DNA from: Planctomycetota bacterium
GTDB lineage: Bacteria > Planctomycetota > Planctomycetia > Pirellulales > Pirellulaceae
Assembly (NCBI GenBank): GCA_023430365.1
Contig: JAEZAS010000192.1
Span: forward strand, 1 to 35,939
Length of the DNA: 35,939 bases
Direction: 5' to 3'
Position numbers and translations under genes: made by a program. Under the pieces are notes generated by a model that worked only from the letters and a program-made list of their open reading frames with translations, had not been told where the DNA came from and did not search any database. This document shows positions 17,055 through 25,541 of the stretch, piece by piece. Each line of letters begins with the position of its first letter. Within the stretch, counting starts at the first letter, position 1.

Positions 17055-18554
17055 CTACATCAATCCCGCGATCGGATCGGCGTGGTACAGAAAGTGGGGC
17101 CGGTCCGCCGCGTCGCGCCAGACCGCCGACGCCGGGATGCCGAGCGCGTGGTAGATCGTCGCTGCAAAGTTCTCGGGGGTCTGCGGGTCCGCCGCGGGGT
17201 AACCACCGATCTTGTCCGAAGCGCCGATCACCGCCCCGCCCTGCACCCCGCCACCCGCGAAGAACACGGTCTGCACCGCTCCCCAATGGTCGCGGCCGGG
17301 CAGCTTGGCCCCCGGAATGTTGAAAATCCGCGGCGTTCTGCCAAATTCCCCGGCCATGACGACGAGCGTATCGTCGAGCAGCCCCCGTTGCTCCAGATCG
17401 TCGAGCAAGGCAGACACCGCCTTGTCGGTCGGCGGCAGGAGGAAGTTTTTCAGGCTGGGAAACGCCGCCTGGTGTGTGTCCCAGGCTTCGTTGTTGCCGA
17501 GATTCACCTGCACGAGCGAAACGCCCGCCTCGACCAGTTGCCGGGCCATCAGCAGCGACCAGCCGAACGAATTCTTGCCGTACCGCTCCTGCAACTTCTC
17601 GTCGGCCCGCGTCACGTCGAACGCCGCCGTCGTTTTCGGGTCCGAAAGCAGCGACAACGCCGACTGCCGATGCCGGTCGAACGACTGCACCATTTCGGCC
17701 CGATCGAATTCCTTGCGCTGGGCGTCGAGGATCCGCCGGAGCGAGATTCGATCCTCGAACTGGCTCCGCTCGAGCCCCTGCGGAAGCGAAAGGTTGGGCG
17801 TTTCGAACTTCAGGTTCGTGTTCGACTTTCCCTTCTCATGGTGAAACTCGTACTCGGGAAAGGCGCCATAGGTGTTCGCATTGAACGGGGACGCCGCGAG
17901 AATCCACGGATCGCGGTGCGAACCCATCACCCCGCCACATTGCCCTGGAATGACGCGCCCCGTGCGGTGGATCAGTTTCTCCGGCAGCATCAGCGCGGCG
18001 GGAAGCGGATCGGCTGGCTGCAGCACGTCGGCCACGGTGGCGGCGATCGAAGGCCAATCTCCTGGCTGAGGCTTGCTCGCCGAAAAGCCGGGAGGCAACA
18101 CACTCCGGCCGCTCAGCATGACCATGTGCCCTTGCGAGTGCTCGTTGTACGGATGGGTCAGCGAGCGGACTTGCGCCCACTTCTGCGACCGGGCGCCCAG
18201 CAAGGGCAAATGTTCGCAGATGTGCACGCCCGGCGTAGCGGTAGCGATCGGCTGGAATTCGCCGCGGACGGTGTCCGGAGCATCCGGCTTCAGGTCAAAA
18301 CTGTCCTGCTGGGCCAGCCCGCCGGAGAGAAAGACATAGATGACCGACTTCGGCGCTTTGATCTTCGCCGCTTTCGTTCCTCGCTCAGCGGCCTGCAGAC
18401 GGCGACTCCCCTGCTCGCGCAGGGATGCCACTTGCTCGAGGCCCAGCCCCATCAGGCCAATCACGCCGGCCTGGATCATTGCCCGGCGACTGCCCCGCCA
18501 GGGGGATGGCGAATTGCTGATCGGGCCGGTACTTAGCGTGTCGCGACTGGCCAT
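17055..18554 (-). CDS. DUF1501 domain-containing exported protein
   Basis: A 499-residue member of the alkaline-phosphatase-like DUF1501 family, abundant in planctomycetes. A twin-arginine signal is visible (SRRAMIQAGVIGLMGLG, residues 22-38), predicting Tat export. Family blocks are KSVIYVFLSGGLAQQDSFD, CEHLPLLGARSQKWA, PYNEHSQGHMVMLSG, and the C-terminal VVMAGEFGRTPRI with PGRDHWG. DUF1501 genes usually follow a DUF1549/DUF1553 cytochrome-type gene; that partner is absent here, so this copy is solitary. Enzymatic role unknown. ATG at 18554. Confidence 0.94.
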   Translation of the reverse strand: MASRDTLSTGPISNSPSPWRGSRRAMIQAGVIGLMGLGLEQVASLREQGSRRLQAAERGTKAAKIKAPKSVIYVFLSGGLAQQDSFDLKPDAPDTVRGEFQPIATATPGVHICEHLPLLGARSQKWAQVRSLTHPYNEHSQGHMVMLSGRSVLPPGFSASKPQPGDWPSIAATVADVLQPADPLPAALMLPEKLIHRTGRVIPGQCGGVMGSHRDPWILAASPFNANTYGAFPEYEFHHEKGKSNTNLKFETPNLSLPQGLERSQFEDRISLRRILDAQRKEFDRAEMVQSFDRHRQSALSLLSDPKTTAAFDVTRADEKLQERYGKNSFGWSLLMARQLVEAGVSLVQVNLGNNEAWDTHQAAFPSLKNFLLPPTDKAVSALLDDLEQRGLLDDTLVVMAGEFGRTPRIFNIPGAKLPGRDHWGAVQTVFFAGGGVQGGAVIGASDKIGGYPAADPQTPENFAATIYHALGIPASAVWRDAADRPHFLYHADPIAGLM

Positions 18555-18868
18555 GACTCTCGTCTCCGAACGCCTGCTCGTCTGCGTAACCGCCTCGCAC
18601 CACAGTATCGGGATCGGCTGATGCGTTTGTCAACGCTCACTTCGGCCGTTCCAGTACGGGTGAGGGCCGTCCGGATGACCGTGCGGCCGGATGCAATCCC
18701 CGTGCACGCATCGACAGTTGCAACTATCCTGAAAAACTTTCCGGCCTGGGCAAAATGGAGCGGGCGGTCCAACGTTTACTACGCGCGCGACTGGAATCGG
18801 CCCGACCGTTATCAGGGATTGCGCGGCGCCGAGGCGCCACATCGATACGAACGTAGCGGAGTTGAGTG
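18555..18868. other. intergenic region, no convincing gene
   Basis: This divergent spacer of 314 bases should hold promoters for the DUF1501 gene (minus) and the methyltransferase gene (plus). A short plus-strand open frame (18621-18869) ends in TGATG overlapping the next start, but its product resembles no protein family. I saw no clear promoter hexamers. Confidence 0.4.
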
Positions 18869-19564
18869 ATGGGTTTTCTGAGAAGCCGGGCGGTTCAGAA
18901 ATTGGGTGGCGGTTTCCTGGAGCGGTTTGGCATCCGCTCCTGGTCGCGCCTCATGATGACCGCCTTGCAGGCGCGCAAAGAAGACGAAGCCATGGAGCTC
19001 ATCCGCGAAGTCTTCCGCGACAACCGCTCGCTGATGACCACGTATGAGATGTGGATGATCTACTCGATCGCCCGCGGCCAGTCCAAGCTCCCGGGCGCCT
19101 ATGCCGAGGTCGGCGTATTCAAAGGCGCCTCTGCCAAGCTGATCTGCGAGGTGAAGGGGGACAAGAACCTGCACCTGTTCGACACCTTCGAGGGGCTGCC
19201 GGAATCGTCCGTCCACGATCGGGGCGTGCACAAGGTCGGCCAGTACGCCGCCAGCCTCGAGTCGGTGCAGGAGTACCTCAAAGGCTACAAGAACGTCTAC
19301 TGGTACAAGGGCCTGTTCCCCGACTCGGCCGTCAACGTGCCGGACGAGAAGTTCGCGTTCGCTCACTTTGACGTCGACCTGTACGAAGGCACGAAGGCCT
19401 GCCTCGAGTACTTCTATCCGCGGATGATTCCCGGGGGCATCATGATCACGCACGACTACGACATCCTGGCCGGCGTGATGAAGGCTTACAAAGAGTTCCT
19501 CGCCGACAAGCCGGAAGGGCTCATCGAACTGCCGACCACGCAGTGCATGATCGTCAAGCAATAA
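18869..19564 (+). CDS. TylF/MycF-type class I methyltransferase
   Basis: A 231-residue protein matching the macrocin O-methyltransferase (TylF/MycF) family. It has AYAEVGVFKGASAKLICEV (SAM motif I, about residues 75-93), LHLFDTFEGLPES (acidic residue after strand 2), and AHFDVDLYEGTKACLEYFY with GGIMITHDYD, the metal-binding aspartate region. Family enzymes methylate sugar hydroxyls in a Mg-dependent way, but many members sit in glycan or unknown contexts. ATG at 18869 is preferred over GTG at 18866 because GGAG at 18858-18861 is then better spaced. No glycosyltransferase or polyketide gene is nearby, so the substrate is unknown. Confidence 0.85.
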   Translation: MGFLRSRAVQKLGGGFLERFGIRSWSRLMMTALQARKEDEAMELIREVFRDNRSLMTTYEMWMIYSIARGQSKLPGAYAEVGVFKGASAKLICEVKGDKNLHLFDTFEGLPESSVHDRGVHKVGQYAASLESVQEYLKGYKNVYWYKGLFPDSAVNVPDEKFAFAHFDVDLYEGTKACLEYFYPRMIPGGIMITHDYDILAGVMKAYKEFLADKPEGLIELPTTQCMIVKQ

Positions 19565-19921
19565 CGCCGCCTCCACGCTACCGCGTTCCCAGCCTGGTCG
19601 TGGGCCGACCGCCGCGACCTCCGCTGGCCTTTAACGGACGGCGGCTGCACTTGCCCTGCCGCGGACGATTCACGCCTGGACGCTTCTTCCGCGAAGCCTC
19701 CGGGCGTTTTCCTCTACACCTAAGCTCCCGTCCTGTCTCGACTTCGCGATGCGAGTCGAGCGAGCTGGCCGGTCATGCGACAGGGCGACTTCCAGGCCGC
19801 CGCCCTCGCAAGTCTGAGCTGCGACCGGCCGGGCATCGTTGTTGCGGCAAATTCTCCTCCATTGCGGGATGTTTTCACCATCGTCCCGCTCCCCTTTCAT
19901 TGCTGCGGGAGGAGTCTGCCC
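19565..19921. other. intergenic region, no gene seen
   Basis: No supported coding region lies in these 357 bases. The last bases (GGGAGGAGTCTGCCC) are the strong ribosome binding site of the EF-hand gene. Confidence 0.4.
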
Positions 19922-21118
19922 ATGAGATGCCTTTGGCCCACCCTAATCTGCCTCGCGCTGGCTGGACTCGCCTTCCAGGACGTCGCCGCGCAGAGCGATC
20001 CATCCGGCTCCACGCGCTCCAGCCGCCAGCGGTATCAGCGAGATTCCGGCGAGGAGCAGGTGCAAGGCGAAGCCGAGCGAGCCAGCTATTCGTCGCAATA
20101 TGGCAGCGATCGCACCCGCACCAGCCGAGACTACGGCCAGGACCGCCGCAACGACTTCAGCGGCGATGATGGCAACGAAGATCGTCCCGAGCGGCGGCGT
20201 ATCCATTCGATGGATGAAATCCCGCCCGGTCTCTATGACTTCGATCAGGATCACAACGACGCGCCGCATTCGTCCACGCGCACCGATCGTCGTCATCGAT
20301 TCGACGATGTCCAAGCTGGCTTCGAGGACGACGACTTCGCCAGCGGCTCGCCGGCGTCGCGTCGCTTGCAGCCGGCCAGTCACTTGGAGGGCGCGAGCCA
20401 CGACTACTCGCAGGGTCTGTGGAGTCGAGCGCTGCGATCCTCACGCAGCGGAGACACCCAAGGCGAACACAACGAACGGTTTGCCAGTAGCGCGGATGAG
20501 TTCATTCGCCAGCACGATCAGGACGAAGACAATGGGCTCAGCCGCCGTGAAATGCCTCGCGGCATGCTCGAGTACTTCCACGACCTGGACGTGGACGGCG
20601 ACGAGCATCTCAGCCGCAGCGAACTGCAGCAGCACGGCCAGCGCATGACGCAGTGGCTCGACCAACAAACAAACTCCAGCGCGAACCTGCCGGATGTCGC
20701 TGCCGAAACGCGAGTGATTCCCGTCGAAGTCACCTATATCTGGATCATGGACGCCGATAGCGGCAACGTGCAGTTGAACGATCTGCAAGCAGCGTACGAA
20801 CTGCTGCGGCGTCTCGACGGCGACAGCGACGGCAAGATCACGCGCGACGAGTTACAGGACCGTCGCGAGCAGATTGCCTCGCGCTGGATCGATTACGGAT
20901 TTGAACGCGCGGACTCCAATGCCGATGGCGTCATCTCGCGCGAAGAAGCCAACAACACGATGCTGCAAGAGCGATTCGATGGTCTGGATCGAAACGGCGA
21001 CGAGCAACTCAGCCGCAGCGAACTGAGGCGCTCGTCGCAGAACGCTTCGCGCTGGTGGGGACCACAGAGCTATGAAACCTACTTGAGCGAGGGACCCGAT
21101 AGCGAGTCGCGCCGCTAA
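19922..21118 (+). CDS. secreted EF-hand calcium-binding protein
   Basis: A 398-residue exported protein. The signal peptide is MRCLWPTLICLALAGLAFQD with cleavage near VAAQS. The middle ~170 residues are low-complexity, rich in D, R, S and Q. The C-terminal half has a series of EF-hand loops: DQDEDNGLSRREM (about 198), DLDVDGDEHLSR (220), DADSGNVQLND (276), DGDSDGKITRDEL (299), DSNADGVISREE (329) and DRNGDEQLSRSEL (356). Most keep the D-x-[DN]-x-[DNS]-G spacing. ATG at 19922 is chosen for its GGGAGGAG site and because it starts the signal peptide. Calcium binding outside the cytoplasm is likely; partner unknown. Two tandem terminators follow. Confidence 0.88.
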   Translation: MRCLWPTLICLALAGLAFQDVAAQSDPSGSTRSSRQRYQRDSGEEQVQGEAERASYSSQYGSDRTRTSRDYGQDRRNDFSGDDGNEDRPERRRIHSMDEIPPGLYDFDQDHNDAPHSSTRTDRRHRFDDVQAGFEDDDFASGSPASRRLQPASHLEGASHDYSQGLWSRALRSSRSGDTQGEHNERFASSADEFIRQHDQDEDNGLSRREMPRGMLEYFHDLDVDGDEHLSRSELQQHGQRMTQWLDQQTNSSANLPDVAAETRVIPVEVTYIWIMDADSGNVQLNDLQAAYELLRRLDGDSDGKITRDELQDRREQIASRWIDYGFERADSNADGVISREEANNTMLQERFDGLDRNGDEQLSRSELRRSSQNASRWWGPQSYETYLSEGPDSESRR

Positions 21119-21147
21119 ACCGCGGCAACGCGGCAAACTAGTGCATC

Positions 21148-21190
21148 GGGCGAGCCCATCGGCCGACGACTCGCCCATATTTTTGTTTTT
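21148..21190 (+). terminator. intrinsic terminator after EF-hand gene
   Basis: GGGCGAG (21148-21154) and CTCGCCC (21170-21176) form a 7-bp stem, followed by ATATTTTTGTTTTT. Confidence 0.85.
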
Positions 21191-21210
21191 GACGGTTGCA
21201 CCGTCATTTT
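21190..21210 (+). terminator. second, tandem terminator hairpin
   Basis: TGACGGT and ACCGTCA (21190-21206) form a 7-bp stem with a three-base loop followed by TTTT, directly behind the first terminator. Confidence 0.6.
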
Positions 21211-21342
21211 CGCGTTTTTCGGCTCTTTTTCGGTGGGAATCGGTCCCCTGTGGTTTGCGCGCGCAGACATCGAACGTAACATTGGAAACCATCAGCCCGA
21301 CGACTAGCAAGCAGGATCGCTTGGTAGCCCCCGACCGGAGTA

Positions 21343-21738
21343 ATGGCAGACGATATCCCCGCCGAACTGCGAGCCTTCATTGCCGAGCACATTCACTCGG
21401 TCGCGAAGCTTGAAGCGCTACTGCTGCTGCAAGAGAATTCGCAGCGGTCGTGGACTCCGGGGGATGCTGCGCGGGCCATCTACATCGCGGAAACTCCGAC
21501 CGCGGCCCTGATGCTGGAAATGCACGCCAGCGGGCTCGTGGTCCCCGCCGAGTCTCCGCCAGGCAGCTATCGTTACGAGCCCAAGAGCGAGCAACTAGCG
21601 CACCTGGTGAGCGAGCTCTCTCGCTTCTATCGCGAGCGCCGGGTGACCGTCATCACGCTCATCCACTCCGCGCCCGTCGACAAGCTGCGTACGTTTGCGG
21701 ACGCTTTCCGATTCACTCGCCCTCCTAAGGAAAGTTGA
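21343..21738 (+). CDS. small winged-helix-like protein upstream of DUF5985 genes
   Basis: A 131-residue soluble protein with no catalytic motif. The sequence AFIAEHIHSVAKLEALLLLQ, then WTPGDAARAIYIAETPTAAL and LEMHASGLVV, followed by YRYEPKSEQLAHLVSELSRFY, reads like a winged-helix fold of the MarR/TrmB kind with a C-terminal helix. The ORF starts with ATG 21343. Its stop is one base before the ATG of the next gene, so the three genes 21343-22331 form an operon with two DUF5985-type membrane proteins. It is a likely regulator or accessory protein; function is not known. Confidence 0.7.
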   Translation: MADDIPAELRAFIAEHIHSVAKLEALLLLQENSQRSWTPGDAARAIYIAETPTAALMLEMHASGLVVPAESPPGSYRYEPKSEQLAHLVSELSRFYRERRVTVITLIHSAPVDKLRTFADAFRFTRPPKES

Positions 21739-21739
21739 C

Positions 21740-21997
21740 ATGCCAGGTGTCGTCTACATCCTTTGCTTTATTACCAGCCTGGCTAGTGCTGTCTTGCTGC
21801 TGCGAGCCTATTGGGCGTCCGGCACCCGTCTGCTGTTGTGGAGTTCGCTCTGCTTCTTCGGCATGGCCCTGAACAACTCGCTGCTCTATGTCGACCTGCT
21901 GGTCGGGACAAGCATCGATCTTTCCACCTTGCCACGCATCGCCAGTCTGATCAGCGCCATGCTGCTCACCTACGGCTTGATCTGGGAGGCGTCATGA
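21740..21997 (+). CDS. DUF5985-type small membrane protein (first copy)
   Basis: An 85-residue protein with three hydrophobic segments (VVYILCFITSLASAVLLLRA, LLLWSSLCFFGMALNNSLLY, and IASLISAMLLTYGLIW). The R-A-Y-x7-LLLWS-L-CF-x3-LNN pattern resembles DUF5985 proteins. An open frame runs upstream, but ATG 21740 with AAGGAAAG just before it is the natural start. The cellular role is unknown. It is paired with the second copy 41 bases downstream. Confidence 0.75.
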   Translation: MPGVVYILCFITSLASAVLLLRAYWASGTRLLLWSSLCFFGMALNNSLLYVDLLVGTSIDLSTLPRIASLISAMLLTYGLIWEAS

Positions 21998-22037
21998 CGA
22001 TGGTCCGTCGTGTGGATACCAGGCCGGAGGCAGCAGG

Positions 22038-22331
22038 ATGAACGAATTCCTCTCCAACTTGAATCAGTTCGCCCACCGATTCGACATGTTCATTATCGGC
22101 GCGGTGGCGATGGGGCATGTCGTAGCCGGCCTGTTCTTCCTTCGCTTCTGGCGCAAGACCCGCGATCGGTTCTTCGCGCTGTTCGCGCTGGCGTTCTGGA
22201 TTCTCGCCATCAACCGGGTCGCCATGGTGATCTACGGCGACATGAAAGAACACCACTTCGTCTACTGGGTTCGCCTGGCGGCCTATGTGGTGATCCTGTT
22301 GGCCATTCTCGATAAGAACCGATCGAAGTAG
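22038..22331 (+). CDS. DUF5985-type small membrane protein (second copy)
   Basis: A 97-residue membrane protein with three segments: FIIGAVAMGHVVAGLFFLRF, FFALFALAFWILAINRVAMV and LAAYVVILLAILDKN. The block FLRFWRKTRDRFFALFALAF is typical of DUF5985. The ATG at 22038 is preceded by GGAGGCAGC. It follows the first copy and the HTH-like gene in one run, suggesting a heteromeric membrane complex. Function unknown. Confidence 0.78.
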   Translation: MNEFLSNLNQFAHRFDMFIIGAVAMGHVVAGLFFLRFWRKTRDRFFALFALAFWILAINRVAMVIYGDMKEHHFVYWVRLAAYVVILLAILDKNRSK

Positions 22332-22510
22332 CGACGCACACCGAATTCTTGCAGCAGCCGAATCCCCCGGCCTGAATCCTGGCGATCGCAGTTCCTTGCC
22401 TCCGCGCCCCCCGCATCGCGCTGCTTTCTTCTCGCTGCGCGGCAGACTAAACTGGCGGCCAAATACCAGCCCCTTGGCCCCCCGCCAACACGCTCTCCGG
22501 GAGTCGCCGC

Positions 22511-23404
22511 ATGCTTCGTTCGCTCTGGTTTGCTTCGCTGTTTGCGCTGCTTTGTTCCGCGACAACCTTCGCCGCCGAGCCAGCCCTTCAAGCGCTGATT
22601 ATCGACGGCCAGAACAACCACATGAACTGGCCGCAGACGACTCAGATGATGAAATCGTACCTGGAGGAGAGCGGCCTGTTCCAGGTCGACGTGGTCACCA
22701 CCGCTCCGAAAGGAACCGACGAGAGCTTCAAGCCCGATTTCAAGAAGTACGACGTGGTCGTCTCCAACTACAACGGCGCCGACTGGCCGAAGGAAACGCA
22801 GCAGGCGTTCATCGACTACTTGAAAAACGGCGGCGGATTCGTCGTCGTCCATGCCGCGAACAACTCGTTCGGCGACTGGAAGGAGTACAACGAGGCCATC
22901 GGACTCGGCGGCTGGGGTGGGCGGAACGAAAAGTCCGGCCCGTACGTCTTCGTCGATAGCGAAGGCAAGGTGATCCGCGATTCATCGCCCGGCAGCGGCG
23001 GCCACCACGGCCCGCAGCATCCGTTCTCGATCGTCGTCCGCGATCCCGAGCACCCGATCACCAAGGGCATGCCGCGCGAGTGGATGCACGTGCAGGACGA
23101 ACTCTACGACCTGCTCCGCGGCCCCGGCGAAAACATGCACATCCTGGCCACCGCCTACGCGGACAAGGCCAAAGGAGGCTCCGGCCGACATGAGCCGATG
23201 CTGTTCACCATCGAGTACGGCAAAGGCCGGGTGTTCCACACTCCGATGGGACACGGCAACAACTCGCAAGAATGTGTCGGCTTCATCACGACGCTCGTCC
23301 GCGGCGCCGAATGGGCCGCCACGGGAAAAGTGACGACGAAGATTCCCCAAGATTTTCCAACGGCGGACGAAACGAGCCAGCGGAAGTGGGAAGCCAAGAA
23401 GTAG
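22511..23404 (+). CDS. secreted ThuA-domain protein
   Basis: A 297-residue exported protein. Signal peptide MLRSLWFASLFALLCSATTF with cleavage near FAAEP. The ThuA (trehalose-utilisation-like, glutamine amidotransferase-fold) pattern follows: VVSNYNGADWPKETQQAFID, NGGGFVVVHAANNSFGDW, then the histidine-rich SGGHHGPQHPFSIVVRDPEH with PITKGMP, and GRVFHTPMGHGN. Planctomycetes have many such proteins, often near sugar-oxidoreductase genes. Catalysis is not shown for most. ATG at 22511. Ten bases after its stop a small gene begins, leading into a second ThuA gene. Confidence 0.9.
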   Translation: MLRSLWFASLFALLCSATTFAAEPALQALIIDGQNNHMNWPQTTQMMKSYLEESGLFQVDVVTTAPKGTDESFKPDFKKYDVVVSNYNGADWPKETQQAFIDYLKNGGGFVVVHAANNSFGDWKEYNEAIGLGGWGGRNEKSGPYVFVDSEGKVIRDSSPGSGGHHGPQHPFSIVVRDPEHPITKGMPREWMHVQDELYDLLRGPGENMHILATAYADKAKGGSGRHEPMLFTIEYGKGRVFHTPMGHGNNSQECVGFITTLVRGAEWAATGKVTTKIPQDFPTADETSQRKWEAKK

Positions 23405-23414
23405 GCGTCGACCC

Positions 23415-23747
23415 ATGTCGCAGCGAATCGACTTCGATCTGGCGGAGAAGGCTTTCCATCAGCTCGAAGCGATCGAGGACATCGATCCGGAAGACCGTGA
23501 GCGGTGCCGGCAAGAGTTGCTGTCGCTGCTGCAGCTTCGAGAGAATGTCGATCCTGCCCCGATGGATGAATCGGCGAGCGCTGCCGCCTTTGTGTCGGCC
23601 TGCCACGTGGCGCTCGCACAACTACGAGAGCATCGTCAGTTCACAGAGGCCGAGCAGGTGCTCGGACCCCAATTGCTGCTGCTTCTCGATCAAGCCTTGA
23701 ACCTGATTCGACCCAATAGCCAAACGAACCAGATCCAAACACCATGA
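23415..23747 (+). CDS. small hypothetical protein between two ThuA genes
   Basis: A 110-residue, helix-rich acidic protein without signal peptide or recognised domain. It has segments such as DLAEKAFHQLEAIEDIDPED and VSACHVALAQLREHRQF. Its TGA overlaps the ATG of the next ThuA gene (ATGA at 23744-23747), so translation is coupled, and it lies 10 bases after the previous one. I do not recognise it. Confidence 0.65.
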   Translation: MSQRIDFDLAEKAFHQLEAIEDIDPEDRERCRQELLSLLQLRENVDPAPMDESASAAAFVSACHVALAQLREHRQFTEAEQVLGPQLLLLLDQALNLIRPNSQTNQIQTP

Positions 23748-24766
23748 ATCTTAGAATCCTCTCGCTTGCTCTCTGCGGCATCGTCGCTCTGTCAGCCTCC
23801 ATCGTCTTCGCCGAAGAAGCCGGCGTCGTTTACGACGGCTTCGATGGCCCCGGCAAGGGCAAGCACATCGTGCTAGTCTCGGGCGACGAGGAGTATCGCA
23901 GCGAAGAAGCCCTGCCGATGATCGCCAAGATCCTGGCCAAGCGTCACGGCTTCAAGTGCACTGTACTATTCGCGATCGATCCGAAGGACGGCACGATCAA
24001 TCCGAACGCCAGCAACATTCCGGGGCTCGAGGCGCTGAAGACCGCCGATCTGATGATCATCTTCACGCGGTTCCGCAACCTGCCCGACGATCAGATGCAG
24101 CACATCGTCGATTACCTGGAAACCGGCAAGCCGGTCTTCGGCATTCGCACGGCCACCCACGCCTTCAACATTCCGAAGGACAGCAAGTTCGCCAAATACG
24201 GCTGGACCTATGGCGGCGACGACTACAAGCAAGGCTTCGGCCGGCAGGTCCTGGGCGAAACCTGGATCAATCACCACGGAGCCCACGGTTCGCAGAGCCA
24301 GCGCGGCATCATCGCCCCCGAGGCCAAGGATCATCCGATCGTCCGCGGCATCAAGGACGGCGATATCTGGGGCCCCAGCGACGTCTATGGCGTCCGCCTG
24401 CCGCTCCCCGGCGACAGCCAACCGATCGTGCTCGGCCAGGTGCTCAAGGGTATGAAGTTCGACGACGAGCCGCTCGAAGGCCCGAAGAACGACCCGATGA
24501 TGCCGATCGCCTGGACTAAGACGTATGAGGCCGAATCGGGCAAGAAGGGACGCGTCTTCACCTCCACGCTCGGCGCCGCAACCGACCTGACCGCCGAAGG
24601 GAGCCGCCGGCTGTTCGTCAACGCCGCCTACTGGTGCCTGGGGATGGAAGACCAGATTCCCGAGAAGTCCAATGTCGAAATCGTCGGCAAGTACGAGCCC
24701 CGCCCGTTCCGCAATAACGGCTTCCAGCCGGGCCTGAAGCCAGCGGATCACAAACTGGAAAAATGA
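23744..24766 (+). CDS. second secreted ThuA-like protein
   Basis: A 340-residue exported protein. The signal peptide is MNLRILSLALCGIVALSASI with cleavage near VFAEE. The mature part shows the ThuA/GATase1-like fold: KGKHIVLVSGDEEYRSEEAL, LMIIFTRFRNLPDDQMQHIV, then YLETGKPVFGIRTATHAF, and AKDHPIVRGIKDGDIW near the end. This subgroup differs from the upstream ThuA protein and is common in planctomycetes. A C-terminal segment reads FVNAAYWCLGMEDQIP, typical of these proteins. Function unproven; likely carbohydrate-related. Confidence 0.87.
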   Translation: MNLRILSLALCGIVALSASIVFAEEAGVVYDGFDGPGKGKHIVLVSGDEEYRSEEALPMIAKILAKRHGFKCTVLFAIDPKDGTINPNASNIPGLEALKTADLMIIFTRFRNLPDDQMQHIVDYLETGKPVFGIRTATHAFNIPKDSKFAKYGWTYGGDDYKQGFGRQVLGETWINHHGAHGSQSQRGIIAPEAKDHPIVRGIKDGDIWGPSDVYGVRLPLPGDSQPIVLGQVLKGMKFDDEPLEGPKNDPMMPIAWTKTYEAESGKKGRVFTSTLGAATDLTAEGSRRLFVNAAYWCLGMEDQIPEKSNVEIVGKYEPRPFRNNGFQPGLKPADHKLEK

Positions 24767-24797
24767 AATATCGCGTCAGGAACGCATTCGACGCCGC

Positions 24798-25145
24798 ATG
24801 ATTAAACTAAAACGCGTCTACGACAGCCCGGCCAAACGGGACGGGCTACGAATCCTGGTCGAACGGCTTTGGCCGCGCGGCGTCGGCAAGGAGAAGGCGG
24901 CGATCGATTTGTGGCTGAGAGAGCTCGCACCCAGCACGGAATTGCGAAAATGGTTCAACCACGACCCCGAAAAGTGGGAATTGTTCCGGCGCCGTTACCG
25001 CTCGGAGCTTCAGAAGAAGGGTGACTTGCTCCTGCTGCTAAAGCATCGCACAGGTGAAGGGCCGGTGACATTCGTTTACGCCGCTCACGACGAGCAGCGC
25101 AATAGCGCGGTCGTGCTCAAGGAGTTTCTGGAGCAATCGGCTTGA
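24798..25145 (+). CDS. DUF488 family protein (YeaO-like)
   Basis: A 115-residue protein with the DUF488 pattern: LKRVYDSPAKRDGLRILVER with LWPRGV, then LWLRELAPSTELRKWFNHDP, WELFRRRYRSEL and VTFVYAAHDEQRNSAVVLKE. The family has no settled function. ATG at 24798. It is the last complete host gene before the yjbQ fragment and the integrated element. Confidence 0.9.
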   Translation: MIKLKRVYDSPAKRDGLRILVERLWPRGVGKEKAAIDLWLRELAPSTELRKWFNHDPEKWELFRRRYRSELQKKGDLLLLLKHRTGEGPVTFVYAAHDEQRNSAVVLKEFLEQSA

Positions 25146-25397
25146 AGCTGGGTTACCGCTGCGGTGTTCGTTAAAGCGATTGATTGGTGACGCATGGCCA
25201 GGGCCGATATTCATCTTCGTGACTAATTCCCCACGCATGAGTTCAACCCGGTCGTTTTCAGTCAAGATTCCGGCCCGTCCCCATTTCGTCGTACCGAAAC
25301 CGCGAGGGCGACGACAGCACGCTCTCCTTCTAAAGTGCAGTCAATGTCAGAGCCAAGCATCGCACTCTGCCGACAAAGCCCGCTGTTCTGATTATCC

Positions 25398-25541
25398 ATG
25401 AAACACCTCCGAGAAGAACTCTGGTTCAACGTCCCGTCGCGCATGGGCTTTGTAAACATCACCCGCCAGGTCGAGTCAGCCGTCGAGCGCAGCGGCGTGC
25501 AAGAAGGGCTGGTGCTGGTGAACACGCAGCGGATTCGTTAA
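25398..25541 (+). pseudogene. yjbQ: 5' fragment of yjbQ (UPF0047) cut by the element
   Basis: The frame opens at ATG 25398 and gives MKHLREELWFNVPSR, ending VERSGVQEGLVLVN, which is the N-terminal third of YjbQ (UPF0047, a family with secondary thiamine-phosphate synthase activity). After the asparagine codon at 25521-25523 the similarity stops, and the frame ends five codons later at TAA (25539-25541). The missing part, starting AMHITASVFIND, is found at the far right of the window at 35748 onwards. This is the left side of the disrupted gene. Confidence 0.8.

Noticed and set aside
18621..18869. Open frame of 82 codons ending in TGATG that overlaps the methyltransferase start
   Set aside because: The composition is not protein-like, no domain is seen, and the overlap can arise by chance in high-GC DNA.
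19775..19921. Upstream extension of the EF-hand frame
   Set aside because: The ATG at 19922 has a strong ribosome binding site and starts the signal peptide.
25146..25397. Possible tRNA or other attachment target at the left end of the element
   Set aside because: No cloverleaf was seen; the break in yjbQ explains the site.
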